Shown: piece by piece, positions 46,237 to 56,272 of the stretch
Layout of the letters: each line of letters begins with the position of its first letter
Position numbering within the stretch: the stretch's first letter is position 1
From: Enterococcus faecium
GTDB taxonomy: Bacteria > Bacillota > Bacilli > Lactobacillales > Enterococcaceae
Length of the DNA: 64,000 nt
Assembly: GCF_029023785.1 (NCBI RefSeq)
Contig: NZ_CP118955.1
Location: forward strand, 1,824,001-1,888,000
Direction: 5' to 3'
Made by a program: the position numbers and the translations under genes
The notes under the pieces: generated by a model
What the model was told of the DNA's origin: nothing
Database searches by the model: none
What the model saw: only the letters and a program-made list of their open reading frames with translations

Positions 46237-46920
46237 TCACAACTCGATTGTTTCTGATTCCTTTGTCATTAAGATCACACCATCACCTAATGGCAAGATT
46301 GTCGATGTCAAATCGGGATGATCCATCACAACACGAAGAAATTCATTTAATTTACGATGGATAGCTCGTTTGCCACGGGGAATCTCTTCATCTGGGAGCA
46401 AGATCGTTCCTCCTTGGAAGATGTCATCTACCATCAAAACGCCACCTTTTCTTAACAAACGTAAGCATTCAGGTAAAAATTCAATATATTTTGATTTTGC
46501 ACTATCCATAAAAATAAAGTCATACGGACCAGACAACTCCGGCAAGATATCTGCTGCTTGACCTTCAAGCAAAGTCACTTTATCTGTCAGTCCTAGACGT
46601 TCATAGTTTTTTTTAGCTTTCTCGATCATGACATCGAAACGATCAATTGTCGTAACATGAGCGTTTTCTCCGATTGTCGTGGCCATGACACTTGATGAAA
46701 AACCGATAGCTGCTCCGATCTCCAAGATTCGTTCAGGCTGAAGCTGTCCAAGTAAAAATTTCAAAAATACAACTGTTTCATGGGGAATAACTGGTACTTC
46801 TGCTACATGAGCTTCTTCTTCCAGTTTGCCTAGCTCACCCGGTAATTTTTTTTGCTGGGTACGCATAAAATCCAATAGTTCTTCTTTGACTACAGGACGA
46901 TGCATCATTTCATTGCGCAT
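46237..46920 (-). CDS. Class I SAM-dependent O-methyltransferase (YrrM-like)
   Basis: A 227-residue O-methyltransferase of the catechol/caffeoyl-CoA type. Motif I is RILEIGAAIGFSSSVMA near residue 60, then VTTIDRFDVMIEKAKKNY, and YDFIFMDSAKSKYIEFLPEC with the metal-binding Asp, and VLMVDDIFQGG. In Bacillus the homologue YrrM/TrmR modifies tRNA wobble hydroxyuridine, so a tRNA role is possible. ATG 46920 is preceded by GAGGAGG; the longer frame to 46938 lacks one. Confidence 0.9.
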   Translation of the reverse strand: MRNEMMHRPVVKEELLDFMRTQQKKLPGELGKLEEEAHVAEVPVIPHETVVFLKFLLGQLQPERILEIGAAIGFSSSVMATTIGENAHVTTIDRFDVMIEKAKKNYERLGLTDKVTLLEGQAADILPELSGPYDFIFMDSAKSKYIEFLPECLRLLRKGGVLMVDDIFQGGTILLPDEEIPRGKRAIHRKLNEFLRVVMDHPDLTSTILPLGDGVILMTKESETIEL

Positions 46921-47047
46921 ACTACTCCTCCTCTTCACACATTATACGAACAACTGACTAAATCTACAAGCTGCATGAGTGTTTTCTCGTGTTTCATGTT
47001 CAGAAGAGTCGTTGGATCTCTGGAATACATTTATGTTTTTAACATTC

Positions 47048-47566
47048 TTACAAAAATTTCTGTGTTCGTCTCCGCTTCTTTTTCAACTCTACAAAGGTAT
47101 TCCATGCTGTGATTCCTGTTAGGCAAAAAGCAATCGTAAAGAATAACCCCTGAATCCATGCAAATGCCGTTTTTGAAAGGACTAGTCCAATATATGGAAT
47201 CTGAAAGATGGGACTACCGATAATATTTCTCTTTTTTACTACTCCAGGCTCAATATAAGTCTTTGTATCAGCTTTTGTATAAAAATCTTCGTGGTTGTTT
47301 TCAACGGCTATTACGCGACGCGTCGAGATTTTTTTTCCTGAATTTTCATAATATGTAATAATATCTCCGACTAAAATCTCATTTGTATTTTTCGGTCGTA
47401 CATATATCAGATTTCCTTGTGCATAATATGGACTCATTTCTTTGTCCTCAATAATATAAGGAGTCAAACCAAAAATTCGGGGAACCAAGACGACGAGAAG
47501 AATAAGAATTAAAAATATAATCAACGTTATAGAACTTATAAAAGTTATTTTTTTGTAATCAGGCAT
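47048..47566 (-). CDS. S26 signal peptidase-like protein lacking catalytic residues
   Basis: A 172-residue membrane protein resembling the SipW/Sec11 branch of signal peptidase I: an N-terminal helix (residues 8-29), a periplasm-facing core and a C-terminal helix (about 139-160). GDIITYYENSG, RRVIAVENN and IPYIGLVL align with family boxes. However the nucleophile box reads EDKEMSP where S-G-S-M-x-P is expected, placing Glu43 at the Ser position, and the general base box reads TRRV where HRV or KRV is expected, placing Arg83 there. It is therefore probably not a protease. I start at ATG 47566; TTG 47575 is possible. It is divergent from the sensor-like gene. Confidence 0.8.
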   Translation of the reverse strand: MPDYKKITFISSITLIIFLILILLVVLVPRIFGLTPYIIEDKEMSPYYAQGNLIYVRPKNTNEILVGDIITYYENSGKKISTRRVIAVENNHEDFYTKADTKTYIEPGVVKKRNIIGSPIFQIPYIGLVLSKTAFAWIQGLFFTIAFCLTGITAWNTFVELKKKRRRTQKFL

Positions 47567-47777
47567 CGTTTTCAACTTCTTTCTTTATTCAATCCTTCTT
47601 AATCATATAATAACGATAAATTTTTTTCAAATTATAGCTGTAAAAATGTTTCCCTTTAATAATTATATGTTTCTAATTCTATTTCCTCATCTTTATCTCA
47701 TTTTTTATTATAAATAATTGACGTTAGTTTAAAAAACGTTTACCCTAACATTACAAGTTTTAGAAAGGAATACCTTT

Positions 47778-49622
47778 ATGTCTTTTTTTAATAACATATA
47801 TAATAAAAAAGAATCTTTTTATTTACGTATAAAGTGGAGCATAATCATTATATTATCATTGTTATTTTTAACAGGAATTGCTTATTTCTTTTATTTTATT
47901 TTTTCTCCTGCGGACAGCAATCAAATGAAAGAAATAAAAGATTCGTGGGTTTTCTATACAAAAGATGATCCTGATTTTAAGTTTGACAGCAAGTACACTC
48001 GTACGATTCCTACCGTGGATAAAGACGAAACATTCATTATGGAAACGACACTTGAAAAACCGTTGGACGAAGCAAATTTACTAATCAAAGGAAACCATCA
48101 ATGGATTACTGTATATCTAGGCGAAAAGATTTTATACCAACGGAAAGATTATCAGGAAGAAAGCAATCCCGGACTCTCATTGGCTGTGATAGATTTACCA
48201 GCAAATTATATCGGAAAAAAATTGACCCTTACAGTCTCATCTCCTTATCAGAACTATGCTGGACTGCCACCGAAAGTTTATCTAGGAACAACTGGACCAT
48301 TGATTAGTTTTATTTATTCACAATCAGTGCCGCAAGTATTGACGATGATAATCGCTGTTTTTATCGCTATAGGGACCTTTTTCTATACGATCTACTTGAT
48401 GTATAAACAAAAACGTCTTGAATACTCACTTATTCTCTTAAGTTGCTTTGCTTTGGCATTAGGATTTGAAGCTGTATCAGAAGATATTTTAAGTGGTATT
48501 CTTTTTGAACCATTCGTTCATTCTTTTTTATCTCATTTATTTATTATCTTAACGTCAGCTTTCATCATCTGCTACTATTGGAGCCGAATGTTTTACTATA
48601 AAAAATGGTACGGAATTTTTTGTACGTTCCAACTTTTGATTTTTATCGGCGTTCTGCTTTATGCAACTTTTACTCCTGCAGAACTTCCTGAATTAATGCC
48701 GATTGCTAATATTGCTAGTGTTATAAGCACTTTAGTCACTTCACTTGCATGCATTGGCGAAGCATATAAGAATAACCGTTTTTATGTAGCTTGTACACCT
48801 TGGATCGTCTTGGTAGCCATTATCCATTGCTTGATTTACATCCAAACGGCATTAGGTATCTATCAAACAACGATCAATTGGTCTACGATTTTATATATTA
48901 TCATTCTAATCGTTATTATCAGCTACAATCTAATCGATCACATCTTAAATACCGACAAAGATCGGAGACAAGTAGATTTCTTAAAAATCAAAAATGATTT
49001 GTTGGAGCAACATTATGAGCAGCTTCGACAGCATATCCAAGAAGTAAATACACTTCGCCTGGAATTTGTCCAAGAGATGGAGAATCTGCAAGATTTAATG
49101 CATACGGACCAAACAAAAGCTAAAAACTATGTGGAAAAGATATTAGAAGAAGCAAAAAATTTCGAAATGCTGTGTTCTTTTTGCAACCACCAGGTGACAA
49201 ATCTTATCTTAGCGCGTTACCAGAAGTTATCTGCCAAACGGAATATTCAGATAACCTTCCAAGCAGATCTTCCCGAAGAACTTCCTATCAACGATGACGA
49301 TCTGGCTCAACTTTTGATCCACGCTTTAGAGCATTCCTTTAGAGAAACTCATGCCATCGAAAATCCACTGTATCGAAAAATTTATTTGTCGATACACGAA
49401 CAAGAGGAACATTTCGTCATTTGTTGCGAACATAGTGCACATTACGATACAAACCTATTTAGTCGAGGCATCACAGAAGAATTAGATGATCAGGAACGTT
49501 TTGACTTAATGATGATGAAAGACGTAGCGGATCGTTACACAGGAACACTAACGCAGGAAAAAGATACTTTCATTGATCGGATCACTGTTCAACTCTCTCG
49601 AAATTACCCGAATCCTGTATAA
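47778..49622 (+). CDS. 7TM receptor with degenerate histidine-kinase-like C-terminus
   Basis: A 614-residue membrane protein. One N-terminal helix (about 20-43) is followed by an extracellular beta domain (about 50-175, containing QWITVYLGEKILYQ) and seven helices (about 185-395), the layout of 7TMR-DISM receptors. A coiled coil follows (about 400-450) and a GHKL-like end similar to AgrC-type kinases (SAKRNIQITF, INDDDLAQLLIHALEHSF). The expected phospho-acceptor His is absent from NTLRLEFVQEMENLQ, the N box has HALEH in place of NALEN, and no clear G1/G2 glycine boxes remain. No response regulator is adjacent. It is probably a signalling protein without kinase activity. AGAAAGGAA gives a good ribosome binding site. 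Confidence 0.78.
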   Translation: MSFFNNIYNKKESFYLRIKWSIIIILSLLFLTGIAYFFYFIFSPADSNQMKEIKDSWVFYTKDDPDFKFDSKYTRTIPTVDKDETFIMETTLEKPLDEANLLIKGNHQWITVYLGEKILYQRKDYQEESNPGLSLAVIDLPANYIGKKLTLTVSSPYQNYAGLPPKVYLGTTGPLISFIYSQSVPQVLTMIIAVFIAIGTFFYTIYLMYKQKRLEYSLILLSCFALALGFEAVSEDILSGILFEPFVHSFLSHLFIILTSAFIICYYWSRMFYYKKWYGIFCTFQLLIFIGVLLYATFTPAELPELMPIANIASVISTLVTSLACIGEAYKNNRFYVACTPWIVLVAIIHCLIYIQTALGIYQTTINWSTILYIIILIVIISYNLIDHILNTDKDRRQVDFLKIKNDLLEQHYEQLRQHIQEVNTLRLEFVQEMENLQDLMHTDQTKAKNYVEKILEEAKNFEMLCSFCNHQVTNLILARYQKLSAKRNIQITFQADLPEELPINDDDLAQLLIHALEHSFRETHAIENPLYRKIYLSIHEQEEHFVICCEHSAHYDTNLFSRGITEELDDQERFDLMMMKDVADRYTGTLTQEKDTFIDRITVQLSRNYPNPV

Positions 49623-49662
49623 AAAATAGCGGAATCCATATATGTGGATTCCGCTATTTTTT
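49621..49662. terminator. Bidirectional terminator, receptor gene and lplA
   Basis: AAAAAATAGCGGAATCCA at 49621-49638 pairs perfectly with TGGATTCCGCTATTTTTT at 49645-49662. Six-base loop; it serves both convergent genes. Confidence 0.92.
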
Positions 49663-49666
49663 ATTT

Positions 49667-50671
49667 TCAATAAAGTAAGGTAAGCAATTCTTCTGGTTCT
49701 ATCGCACCAAAATATTTCTTCACATCAATTTGGCTGACTATTTTTGATAGAGATGCTTTATCATATTTCTGTCCAACCAATTTTTTTTCCACGTCAGAGA
49801 TATCTCCTAGTCCGAAGAAATCGCCAAAGATTTTTGCTTCTTTGATCATTCCTTCTGAGACATTCAAATGGACTTCAATCGAACCGATAGAAAAACGTTT
49901 TTGGCGAGAGAAATTGAAATCTGGAGACTTCCCGTAATTCCAATCCCAATTTCGATAATATTCCTCAGAGATTCGATTGATTTTTTTCCAATCTTCATCA
50001 GTCAATTCGTACGTTTTTACTTCTTCTACTGACTCTACGCCGAAAATTTTCAACAAGATTTCTTGACGAAATTCTTCTGTTGTCATTTTTTGCTTTTCTT
50101 CTGGAAGAAATGGTTTGATATTCGTTACACGAGAACGGATCGATTTGATTCCTTTTGATTCGATTTTGTCTTTTTTTACTTTTAATGCATTGACTACTTC
50201 ATTGATATCAGAGTCGAACATAATTGTTCCATGAGCAAACATCCGACCGTTGGTAGCATACATCGCGTTGCCAGAAAATTTCATGCCATCAATGACTAGA
50301 TCATTTCGGCCTTTCAATTCCGCCCCAGCAACACCCAATTCATGAAGTGCTTGGATGATTGGCTGTGTTACTTTCGCAAAGTCACGGAATGAATCCCCAT
50401 CATCAGGCATGATAAAACTAAAGTTCAGGTTTCCAAAATCATGGTAGACAGCTCCGCCTCCACTTAAGCGACGGACAACATGAATGCCATTTTCTTCCAC
50501 ATAATCTCGATTGATTTCTTCAAGCGTATTTTGGTTTCTGCCGATGATGATTGAAGGTTCATTGATATAAAAGAGCAAAATAGGTTCATCTAAAGGCATT
50601 TCTTGCAGCAAATATTGTTCAATTGCTAAATTGATTCTTGGGTCGTGGTTTTCATTTGGTACAAAAATCAT
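49667..50671 (-). CDS. lplA: Lipoate-protein ligase
   Basis: Attaches lipoate to dehydrogenase E2 and related proteins. The 334 residues from ATG 50671 (AGGAGG six bases upstream) show the lipoyl ligase core: PILLFYINEPSIIIGRNQN, VVRRLSGGGAVYHDFGNLNFSF and the Lys-containing GMKFSGNAMY, plus a C-terminal accessory domain (FSIGSIEVHLNVSEGM). This is the standard two-domain LplA form. A frame extending to 50713 overlaps the upstream MBL gene and is less likely. Confidence 0.95.
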   Translation of the reverse strand: MIFVPNENHDPRINLAIEQYLLQEMPLDEPILLFYINEPSIIIGRNQNTLEEINRDYVEENGIHVVRRLSGGGAVYHDFGNLNFSFIMPDDGDSFRDFAKVTQPIIQALHELGVAGAELKGRNDLVIDGMKFSGNAMYATNGRMFAHGTIMFDSDINEVVNALKVKKDKIESKGIKSIRSRVTNIKPFLPEEKQKMTTEEFRQEILLKIFGVESVEEVKTYELTDEDWKKINRISEEYYRNWDWNYGKSPDFNFSRQKRFSIGSIEVHLNVSEGMIKEAKIFGDFFGLGDISDVEKKLVGQKYDKASLSKIVSQIDVKKYFGAIEPEELLTLLY

Positions 50672-50681
50672 GTTCTTCCTC

Positions 50682-51422
50682 CTAAATGTTAAACACTTTG
50701 TCAACTGCAGCAAGTTCTATATCAATCCCTTTGCCTGCTGCCTTTTGCGCTTCATTTTTCAATTGTTCTAAATCACCAAACTGAGGTAGGTGTGTAAGTA
50801 CAAGTTTCTTTACGTTAGCTGATTTCGCAAGTTCTCCAGCTTCTTTTGAAGTGAAATGGGCATGATGATGTTCATTTCCTTCAAAAAGATAGGTATCTGC
50901 TAGAAACAAATCAGCATCTTTCGCAAAATCAGCGAAACTTTCCAAATAACCTGAATCACCTGTAAATACGAATACTTTCCCCGTTGTTTCTTCTACGATA
51001 CGCATGGCGTAACATACTACTGGATGGATTGTTTCCATAAAAGTAATCAGAAAAGGACCAATTTTTAATTCTTCAGCTTCAAAATAAGGATGTCCTTTTG
51101 AGACATTTTCCAACGTCAATTCTTCAAAGTGAATGGAATCTTTTGTGTGTCCATAAATTGAAAGCAATGTCTCCGGATTTCTCTTAGGATGAAGTTGCCA
51201 GTAATACTGTAATACACCAAGGTCAGCAATATGATCATGATGATAATGGCTAAGGATCACAGCATCTAGATCAAGTGGATCAAGGTGTTCTTGTAATTTG
51301 ATCAGCGTAGCACTACCTGCATCGATCAACAAATTGAACCCGTCAGATTGAAGCAAATAACCTGTTGTCCCTTGATTTTTATAAGGATACGCTCCTAAGC
51401 ATCCTAAAACAGTTAATTTCAT
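50682..51422 (-). CDS. MBL-fold metallo-hydrolase
   Basis: A 246-residue metallo-beta-lactamase-fold protein of the RNase Z/YhfI-like group. The metal motif is LSHYHHDHIADLG near residue 57, followed by HP (IHPVVCYAMR), a Ser/Asp ligand region FTGDSGYLESF and the final His in VLTHLPQFG. The substrate is unknown. It is encoded 10 bases upstream of lplA and is probably co-transcribed with it. Confidence 0.88.
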   Translation of the reverse strand: MKLTVLGCLGAYPYKNQGTTGYLLQSDGFNLLIDAGSATLIKLQEHLDPLDLDAVILSHYHHDHIADLGVLQYYWQLHPKRNPETLLSIYGHTKDSIHFEELTLENVSKGHPYFEAEELKIGPFLITFMETIHPVVCYAMRIVEETTGKVFVFTGDSGYLESFADFAKDADLFLADTYLFEGNEHHHAHFTSKEAGELAKSANVKKLVLTHLPQFGDLEQLKNEAQKAAGKGIDIELAAVDKVFNI

Positions 51423-51491
51423 CGTACATTCCCCCTCAAAGATTTATCCTACCACAAAAGTTATTTTTTTGATGAATAAACTGCTTACATG

Positions 51492-52295
51492 CTAAGTAAA
51501 ATAGGCGTCTGGACCTCCTTTTTCAATCCGTGCTTGTTCATAAAATTCTGCAACTGACACATTCACATAAACAATGACCCACAAAAGACCGATGAACAAA
51601 GCGATTGCTCCTAGCAAATACCAGCCGATAAAAGACAGCTGCAACAAAATATACGTACCAATTCTATCTTTCAATAAAAACCAGCCATATTTCAAACATT
51701 GAATAACCGACAAATCAGGATAGTCGAACTTTGTCCATGCAGCAAATTGGAATAAACCGCCAACAATACTCATGATGAGTGCTGAAACAAAAATCATCCC
51801 TATCATCGATAAAACAAAGCTGATATCAAGAAAATCTTCTGGCATGACACCCGTAGGTACCGCATTTGAACTGAAAAGCAGCTGCATATAAGTACTCACT
51901 CCGCTGATTAAAAACATGGGCAGAAAGATTAAACTGTTGAGTAGCCAGTTGATGACTGAATTGATCAAATTGATGCCAAGTATCGAACCAAAATACTTTC
52001 TTTGGAAAACTGAAAATAAAAGGTTACTTTTTGGTCTGCCACCCCGTACAACTACTAGCGCAATGTAAAACAATGCATAGTTGAATGCGAATAAAAGTAA
52101 ATTATCGACTAGAAAACTCAATAAGTGCTGCTGCATGCTTTCTTCCGGAAAAGGACTGAAACCGTCAAAAAAGTTCTGGATGACGCTCGTAAATATTATA
52201 GATAAGAAAACAAGCCAAGTATTGATTCCCCATTGATTTTCCAAAGAAACTCGTGCTTTTTTCCGATATTCAGAAATAGGTATTCTATTATTCAT
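51492..52295 (-). CDS. DUF975 family membrane protein
   Basis: A 267-residue polytopic protein with about five to six hydrophobic segments. The N-terminal RIPISEYRKKARVSLENQWG and the C-terminal CLKYGWFLLKDRIGTYILLQ match the DUF975 pattern of Firmicutes; function is unknown. Its ATG overlaps the stop of the upstream aminopeptidase gene as TAATG, so translation is coupled. Confidence 0.86.
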   Translation of the reverse strand: MNNRIPISEYRKKARVSLENQWGINTWLVFLSIIFTSVIQNFFDGFSPFPEESMQQHLLSFLVDNLLLFAFNYALFYIALVVVRGGRPKSNLLFSVFQRKYFGSILGINLINSVINWLLNSLIFLPMFLISGVSTYMQLLFSSNAVPTGVMPEDFLDISFVLSMIGMIFVSALIMSIVGGLFQFAAWTKFDYPDLSVIQCLKYGWFLLKDRIGTYILLQLSFIGWYLLGAIALFIGLLWVIVYVNVSVAEFYEQARIEKGGPDAYFT

Positions 52296-53377
52296 TATTC
52301 ATAACTCCGAATTTTTTCAACTGTTTCACTATCAAGCCGTTTCACTAATTCTGTGACTAGTTTCACTGTATTCAAATAATCATCTTCATGAATCACTGAT
52401 GTATGGGAATGCAGATAACGAACAGGAACGGTAATGGCTACAGACGGAACACCATCTCTTGTCAAATGCATTTGTCCTGCATCAGTTCCTCCGCCAGAAA
52501 TCACTGTATATTGGAATGGAATATCCATTTCCTCTGCTACATCAATAACAAAATTCAATAATTTTTTATGCGGGATCATAGATGCATCAAAAATCAAAAT
52601 CTGTGGGCCTTTTCCTAAAATCGAATCTGCTTCTTTTGGTGTCATTCCTGGAGTGTCTCCTGCTGTACCAGTATCTAAAGCAAAAGCAATATCGGGATTT
52701 ACAAGGTGTGTACTTGTTCGAGCACCTCGCAAGCCTACTTCTTCTTGCACATCGCTTCCTGCGAATAAAACATTTGGGTGTGCTTCTTTAGATAGATTCT
52801 CTAATACTCGCAGAGAAACAGCTGTCCCGATACGATTATCCCATGCTTTTGCCAGTAAATATTTACTGCCATTCATTCGTTTGTATTCAATATATGGAGT
52901 GACCATATCTCCAGGACGTATGCCCCACTCTTTGGCTTCTTCTTGGCTTGATGCGCCAATATCAATGAACATATCCTTTATTTCATAAGGTTTATTTCTT
53001 ACTTGAGGTGTTAAAACATGTGGTGGTTTGGAACCAATCACACCGTGGACGATTTTCCCTTCACGTGTTTTGATTTCAACTTGCTGAGCAAGCATGACTT
53101 GCCCCCACCAACCTCCAAGAGTTTGGAATTCCAAGAATCCTTTTTCGGTTATTTTTGTTACCATAAAACCAACTTCGTCCATATGTCCAGAAATAAAGAC
53201 CTTGGGGCCTCCGCCAGCACCATGTTTGGCAATCACACTGCCTAAACCGTCATAAAAAATATCATCAGCGAATGGTTTGGCATATTCTCTGAATACTTCT
53301 CTTACCTCTTCTTCATTTCCAGGTACTCCTTTTGCAGAAGTTAAATCAATAAGTAGCTGTTCTTCTTTTGTATCCAA
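52295..53377 (-). CDS. pepA: M42 glutamyl aminopeptidase PepA
   Basis: Co-catalytic metallo-aminopeptidase of 360 residues, called PepA in lactic acid bacteria. Metal ligands and catalytic residues are visible in [42 protein letters not shown] and the last His in [14 protein letters not shown]. It trims N-terminal Glu and Asp from peptides. The pattern matches M42 peptidases closely. Confidence 0.94.
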   Translation of the reverse strand: MDTKEEQLLIDLTSAKGVPGNEEEVREVFREYAKPFADDIFYDGLGSVIAKHGAGGGPKVFISGHMDEVGFMVTKITEKGFLEFQTLGGWWGQVMLAQQVEIKTREGKIVHGVIGSKPPHVLTPQVRNKPYEIKDMFIDIGASSQEEAKEWGIRPGDMVTPYIEYKRMNGSKYLLAKAWDNRIGTAVSLRVLENLSKEAHPNVLFAGSDVQEEVGLRGARTSTHLVNPDIAFALDTGTAGDTPGMTPKEADSILGKGPQILIFDASMIPHKKLLNFVIDVAEEMDIPFQYTVISGGGTDAGQMHLTRDGVPSVAITVPVRYLHSHTSVIHEDDYLNTVKLVTELVKRLDSETVEKIRSYE

Positions 53378-53480
53378 ATGTTTTCCCCCATTTCTATATT
53401 CATATTGTGATTATACCATTGCTTATGATTTTTGTTCAGGCAAACTTGGTATTTTTATCTTTTATTCAGAATATTCAAAA

Positions 53481-53521
53481 ATAAAGAAAACAAGCGAGCA
53501 ACACTCGCCTGTTTTCTTTAT
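53481..53521 (-). terminator. Terminator of the dlt operon
   Basis: ATAAAGAAAACAAGCGAG pairs with CTCGCCTGTTTTCTTTAT (one wobble or mismatch). The dltD stop codon (53520-53518) is inside the stem. Confidence 0.88.
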
Positions 53522-54786
53522 TTTAATTGTAGTTTATCTGGTATTTGATGTTGCCAAGATTTGCTAAAAAAAGCATCGTCAAGATGATACTTACTAGCAG
53601 TAATATGATTTTCTTCTAAAAACGGTCTGATCTGTTGATCTGCAGCCAACCAGCCTTTCCAGCCTAGATGGATCGTGTCTTCCATAAAATAGTTGGTACC
53701 CGCTTGATTGACAAAATCAGCTATTCGATTGAATCCTTGGCTATTTAATTGAAATTTGATCTTTTTGGCAAATCCTTGTAACATTTCTTGAGATAGTCCG
53801 GTATAATCGCTCCATTTCTCGTTAACCGGTGGGATGATGAACAATACTTCGTTATGGTTTTTTGCTAATTGATCCAAGACCAGCTGAAAATCAGAAAATT
53901 CTGGCGAAAAACGATAATCCCAATTTTTTTGTGACTGTTTGAGCTCTGGCTCGTGGGCTCGGATACGATGCGTATAAAAATCGTTTTTCAACCCGAATGG
54001 ATTATTCGTCGTTTCTCGTTCTCCAATTTGATTTGCTAAAATGGATAATTCTGTTTCTTGGTATTGTTTTGGTAATCGTTTTGACTCATGATCGATTTTT
54101 TGCTGTCGATCTTTCAACCCAATATTGCTGAATACTTCATCCTCTCTCTTCAGCATGTTCCATTGGCTGCGCAGCTGATTCAAAGATTCAGGTAAAGGTA
54201 GCTTCCCTTTTTTGATCGTTTGCAGAATCGCCGTCAACGTATCATTCTCTTTTACTTTTGAGAAAGTTAATAATCTTCTAGCTAAATAGCGATCAGCAGG
54301 CGTTACTTTCTTCATTGAAAACAACCAGTCGTATGTTTGAAGTTCAGAATAATACGTATTAAAGTAATCAGTTTTTACACCATTTTTAACGAACCACTGA
54401 GGAGAAATAATAAAGACGACTTTCTTGTTTTTCATAGCATCTCCTGCAGAACGCATCATCATATATTGGCTTAACGATTGTGTCCCGGGTGCTCCCAGCA
54501 AAAATGGACGATAGTTTCGCTGGTATTTTTCTGCCAGAACAGACGGATGAAATGGACTGATTCTGCTTAATTCACTTGAGCCAAAAAAAGGAATATATTG
54601 TTTTTCAGATAATGCATAATTTTTTATCGCATCTCCTTTCAACACGTTCACTGACATGGAAGAAGAGGCACGTCTAATCGTTTCTGGATTAGAGATATCT
54701 ACTTGATAGGAGGAGGTAAAAAACACAAACAGTAAGCCAACAGCTAAAACAACCGGGCCGAAAATAGCAAAAAGTTTCTTTTTCAT
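53518..54786 (-). CDS. dltD: DltD, D-alanyl transfer to teichoic acid
   Basis: Membrane-anchored extracellular protein needed to pass D-alanine to lipoteichoic acid. From ATG 54786 it has 422 residues: an N-terminal helix (LFAIFGPVVLAVGLLFVFF), then an SGNH-like domain with the nucleophile region PFFGSSELSRISPFHPS and the His-containing DTIHLGWKGWLAADQ near the C-terminus. The start overlaps the region after the dltC stop (TGA at 54791-54789). It completes a full dltX-A-B-C-D operon. Confidence 0.97.
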   Translation of the reverse strand: MKKKLFAIFGPVVLAVGLLFVFFTSSYQVDISNPETIRRASSSMSVNVLKGDAIKNYALSEKQYIPFFGSSELSRISPFHPSVLAEKYQRNYRPFLLGAPGTQSLSQYMMMRSAGDAMKNKKVVFIISPQWFVKNGVKTDYFNTYYSELQTYDWLFSMKKVTPADRYLARRLLTFSKVKENDTLTAILQTIKKGKLPLPESLNQLRSQWNMLKREDEVFSNIGLKDRQQKIDHESKRLPKQYQETELSILANQIGERETTNNPFGLKNDFYTHRIRAHEPELKQSQKNWDYRFSPEFSDFQLVLDQLAKNHNEVLFIIPPVNEKWSDYTGLSQEMLQGFAKKIKFQLNSQGFNRIADFVNQAGTNYFMEDTIHLGWKGWLAADQQIRPFLEENHITASKYHLDDAFFSKSWQHQIPDKLQLK

Positions 54787-54788
54787 AC

Positions 54789-55022
54789 TCAACCCTTCAA
54801 TGCAGTTGCTTGTTGAATGATTTTATTCGGTGTGCTCCAATCCTCTCGCTCGAATTCAGATACAGGGACTTGGATATCCAGCTCTCCGTCTAGCTCGACT
54901 AATAATTGAACAGATGCTAAAGAATCAAGCAACCCTTCATCAAATAGATCAATATCACGATTTTTTCTTACTTCATCTGTTCCTGTTATTTCTTCTAAGA
55001 TTGATAAAATTTGTTCTTCCAT
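54789..55022 (-). CDS. dltC: D-alanyl carrier protein DltC
   Basis: A 77-residue carrier protein. The phosphopantetheine attachment serine is Ser34 in [17 protein letters not shown], and the remainder ([16 protein letters not shown]) matches the family. DltA loads it with D-alanine and DltB uses it at the membrane. AAAGGAG precedes the ATG. Confidence 0.98.
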   Translation of the reverse strand: MEEQILSILEEITGTDEVRKNRDIDLFDEGLLDSLASVQLLVELDGELDIQVPVSEFEREDWSTPNKIIQQATALKG

Positions 55023-55066
55023 TTTCCTTTTCTCCTTTGTTATATAAATTAATATGTCACTATTCG

Positions 55067-56272
55067 TTAGCTAAAAAAAAGTTTATCTAAAAATCCTGAA
55101 AAAATCAGGAAGCTAAAACATACTGCTTGAAATGTCAAAAATACGGCTAAGCCATGCGTAAATTTGTTAGAAGGCAACTGCTCTTTATGCTTCTTCTTAA
55201 ATCGGATCCATGCATCTGTCAGACAGATCAGACAAGCATGATACAGTCCATATACGATGTAGTACCACGTAAATCCATGCCATATACCCATTAGAAGAAA
55301 CAAAGCAAAATAACCGATATTTGACATTACGATCTTGCTTTTAAAAAATTTTTTCTTCATCATGAAGAACATCAATCGCATATATACATAATCACGGAAC
55401 CAAAAGGACAGCGTCATATGCCAACGATTCCAGAATTCTTTGATATTCCATGATAAAAAAGGTTTATTGAAATTGATTGGTGTCTGATATCCCATCATGT
55501 AGCTTGTACCGACTGCAAATAAGCTATAGCCAGCAAAATCAAAAAACAAATACATACTGTACACGTACATATAACCTACTAATGCCCATGAAATACCACC
55601 ATGCTGTAAGGCAATGCGTCCCACTACAGGAAGCAGTACTTGACCAAAATAATAACCGATAATGAATTTATATAAAAAACCGACAAAAATATTTTGGACG
55701 CCTTTTCCCAAAAGATCAACATATTTATCACGAACAGGCGGATGGAGCTGATCTTTTTCAAATCTCCTATAGCGATCGATTGGTCCAGAAGAGATTGTTG
55801 GAAAGAACAGCAGAAACTGGATATAACGAAATGGCTTATATGTTTTGATCATGCCATCTCTTATTTCCATGATCATTTGTACAGATTTAAAGGTTAAATA
55901 AGAGATTCCTAAAAAACCAAGTAACGATGCTTTTCCATGTTCAAAAAAAGGAGTCACTTTCGTTAAAAACAGTGGAATTATCGCTAAAATAACGGCGGCA
56001 AAAAACCATCCTGTCTGATTTTTCCTTTGCCGATAAACAAAATAGCCCCATACAAGTATCGTCTGCCACAAAACATACCCAATCAGCGCCGCTCCCTGTT
56101 GCCAATAATTACCTCCAAAGCTGACAAATAAAAAGAAAAGTGTCACTGCTGATTGATAAACTGGTAATCTTTTTTCCCATATCAATAAAGATAGAACGAT
56201 CGGTACAAGCGCAATGGCTAAAAGAAAAAAATAAAACGGCTCTGCATAAGGGATCATATGAGGTAACATCAT
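55067..56272 (-). CDS. dltB: MBOAT D-alanine acyltransferase DltB
   Basis: Polytopic membrane O-acyltransferase of 401 residues with about 11 hydrophobic segments. The MBOAT region shows [41 protein letters not shown] and the catalytic His in [21 protein letters not shown]. It takes D-alanine from DltC. Its ATG overlaps the dltA stop as ATGA, and a second ATG follows directly. Confidence 0.97.
   Translation of the reverse strand: MMLPHMIPYAEPFYFFLLAIALVPIVLSLLIWEKRLPVYQSAVTLFFLFVSFGGNYWQQGAALIGYVLWQTILVWGYFVYRQRKNQTGWFFAAVILAIIPLFLTKVTPFFEHGKASLLGFLGISYLTFKSVQMIMEIRDGMIKTYKPFRYIQFLLFFPTISSGPIDRYRRFEKDQLHPPVRDKYVDLLGKGVQNIFVGFLYKFIIGYYFGQVLLPVVGRIALQHGGISWALVGYMYVYSMYLFFDFAGYSLFAVGTSYMMGYQTPINFNKPFLSWNIKEFWNRWHMTLSFWFRDYVYMRLMFFMMKKKFFKSKIVMSNIGYFALFLLMGIWHGFTWYYIVYGLYHACLICLTDAWIRFKKKHKEQLPSNKFTHGLAVFLTFQAVCFSFLIFSGFLDKLFFS

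Noticed and set aside
52434..52988. 184-codon frame opposite pepA
   Set aside because: Shadow of the M42 peptidase gene, which has all catalytic motifs.
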